A stretch of 15,640 nucleotides of DNA. It comes from JBCBEX01 sp039027055 (GTDB lineage Bacteria > Bacteroidota > Rhodothermia > Rhodothermales > Rubricoccaceae). Position numbers and translations under genes: made by a program. The stretch is taken from assembly GCA_039027055.1 (NCBI GenBank), contig JBCCLD010000057.1:1-15640 (forward strand). Direction: 5' to 3'. Numbering within the stretch: the stretch's first letter is position 1; every line of letters starts with the position of its first letter. Below are positions 14,328 to 15,640 of this stretch, in pieces. Below the pieces are notes generated by a model. The model worked only from the letters and a program-made list of their open reading frames with translations. It was not told where the DNA came from and ran no database searches.

Positions 14328-15640
14328 CTACCTCAGGTTATACCGCTGCCGGAGCGACTCCTGGACCTCGCCCATCGTGCGGAAGGCCTCCTTGAGCAGG
14401 TTCTGCTGCGAGCGCGACAGGTTCTCCGGATCGACCCAGTCGGTGGCTTTCTCGCTAACCTCGACGGCGCGCATCTGGGTGCTCACGTGCAGGTCGACGA
14501 GCGTCGTGAACGCGTCGATGAGGCTGCGGGCCTCGGCGGCGATGTCAGGCACCTCGTGGGCGACGAAGCGCAGGCGCCCGAAGGTGCTCGTGCGGCGCGT
14601 CTGCTGGAGATCGAGCGCGAGCGCCCGCGCCATGCCCACGATGGGCCGCAGGCCTCGCTCGCGGAGGTTGAGGCCCTCGTCGCCGCTCTCGGTCTTCTCG
14701 CGGGCGAGGCGGCGGCCGAACATCGTGAAGGGCGGTTTGAGGCGGGTCGCCTCGTCCAAGAGCAGGCGGACGATGCCGGGACGTGGCTCTGCGTCGGTGC
14801 CGGCGAGCGCCTGTCGGATCGTGTCGCGCAGGGTGTCGGCGAGCGCGGTGTGGCCGTAGAGCGCGCGGAAGTCGAAGCACGACGCGGCGCGGCGGGTGGC
14901 GGTCGCCTCGGTGCCGCTGGCCCACTGGTGGTAGGCGGCCTGCCACGCCGCGAGTGGCTGCCGGAACGGCTCGGCGAAGGCTACGATGCCCTCCTCGCTG
15001 CTCACGAAGCCGCACGCCTCGAAGGCCTCCTCGATCTTCTCGGCCAGCCGCGCAAACCAGGCGACGGCGCGCTCGGCCTCGGCCGCGTCGGGCGGGTTGT
15101 CGTAGACGAGGCCGTTGGACTGCCACGTCGTGAGCGCGCACTCGCGGCGGCCGGGCGTCCCGAAGGCAAGCCAGACCCACGGCAGCGACGACGCCAGCTC
15201 CGGCTCGGCGACGTGGAGGTCGCGCTCGACGAGGAAGAAGAGCCGCGCCTTGAGCTGGTCGTCCAACTCCGTGATCACGTCGAGGAGATCCTGGGCGTGG
15301 ACGCCCTGCTGGTAGAGCCGCAGGAGCCGCCGCGTCGACTCGCTGCGGATGGCCGCCAACTCGTCGATGGACTGCGCTTTCTCGGTGCGCTCGACGGTGG
15401 CCACGGGGTCGAGGCCGCGGAAGTGGCTGATGTCCTGGGACGTGATGACGCCCGCAAGCGAGCGCTCTCCGTCGCGGTTCTCCTGGCTCATCACAATCAC
15501 GCGCCGGATGCGGTGCTGCATCATCACCTGGATGGCCTCGAAGAGCCGCTCATCTGCGTTGAGCGCCACCGGCGGGCGCGTGATGTGGTCAATCAAGGGG
15601 TCTTCGTCGAGGCGGCCCGCGGCCACCACGCTCGTGGCAA
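14328..15640 (-). CDS. CBS/DUF294 nucleotidyltransferase-like signalling protein (5' partial)
   Basis: The frame is open to the right edge, so the N-terminus is missing; the GTG at 15629 is internal. Full-length relatives run cNMP-binding domain, two CBS domains, DUF294 (GlnD-like nucleotidyltransferase) and DUF294_C. Here, counting from that GTG, the end of the first CBS motif and a second CBS (about 12-75, 'GVITSQDISHF') are visible. DUF294 follows at about 90-230, then a helical DUF294_C domain (about 265-430). CBS pairs usually bind adenosine nucleotides, so this is a cytosolic sensor. The nucleotidyltransferase glycine motif 'FGTPGRRE' (156-163) is present, but the expected T-D-Q-D-N is T168-W-Q-S-N172, losing both metal-binding aspartates. 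Such genes often neighbour sodium:solute symporters and a 3'-5' exonuclease, which may lie past the edge. Confidence 0.88.
   Translation of the reverse strand, partial: ATSVVAAGRLDEDPLIDHITRPPVALNADERLFEAIQVMMQHRIRRVIVMSQENRDGERSLAGVITSQDISHFRGLDPVATVERTEKAQSIDELAAIRSESTRRLLRLYQQGVHAQDLLDVITELDDQLKARLFFLVERDLHVAEPELASSLPWVWLAFGTPGRRECALTTWQSNGLVYDNPPDAAEAERAVAWFARLAEKIEEAFEACGFVSSEEGIVAFAEPFRQPLAAWQAAYHQWASGTEATATRRAASCFDFRALYGHTALADTLRDTIRQALAGTDAEPRPGIVRLLLDEATRLKPPFTMFGRRLAREKTESGDEGLNLRERGLRPIVGMARALALDLQQTRRTSTFGRLRFVAHEVPDIAAEARSLIDAFTTLVDLHVSTQMRAVEVSEKATDWVDPENLSRSQQNLLKEAFRTMGEVQESLRQRYNLR

Noticed and set aside
1..15640. CRISPR arrays, tRNA or rRNA genes, insertion sequences
   Set aside because: No regularly spaced long repeats, cloverleaf-like segments, transposase frames or terminal inverted repeats were seen on either strand.

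Overview
The window is GC-rich DNA, mostly from a core-looking bacterial chromosome. The best guess for the host is a Rhodothermota/Bacteroidota-type bacterium (relatives of Salinibacter, Rubrivirga or Rubricoccus). That guess rests on the high GC, the weak Shine-Dalgarno sites, and a membrane regulator whose N-terminal 'TTLKRLWG' domain I know only from Bacteroidota-like proteins. No similarity search was run. There are no RNA genes, insertion sequences or CRISPR arrays that I can recognise.

Layout. Positions 1-3056 (+) hold most of an RND efflux pump inner-membrane subunit whose first residues lie outside the window. A small outer-membrane beta-barrel gene (3067-3762, -) converges on it. 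A 382-bp control region (3763-4144) separates the barrel from a divergent NtrC-type sigma-54 activator (4145-5566, +). This region carries a textbook -24/-12 promoter, an upstream dyad and a pair of direct repeats. A DUF971 protein (5615-5938, -) converges on the activator. Next comes a less GC-rich block, about 6.0-10.3 kb. It holds a secreted two-domain LamG/jelly-roll-like protein (6178-7326, -), a divergent membrane-anchored putative transcription regulator with an extracytoplasmic lectin-like sensor (7490-8821, +), and a lipoprotein-like serine hydrolase of the class C beta-lactamase fold (9096-10259, +). The last part holds a glycerophosphodiester phosphodiesterase (10506-11369, +), a CPA2 cation:proton antiporter fused to two USP-like domains and an EIIA-Ntr-like domain (11475-14012, -), and a partial CBS/DUF294 protein (14328 to the right edge, -).

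How the parts may work together. The sigma-54 activator seems to control its own gene and possibly the divergent barrel. The membrane regulator and the secreted LamG-like protein share a short divergent control region with an 18-bp dyad and four phased TTCA repeats. This looks like a self-contained cell-surface sensing module and is the best candidate here for an undescribed system. The antiporter and the DUF294 protein are in the same orientation. Both carry domains resembling nitrogen-PTS/GlnD signalling parts, which suggests signal-controlled ion transport. The DUF294 copy has lost the two aspartates expected at its catalytic site.
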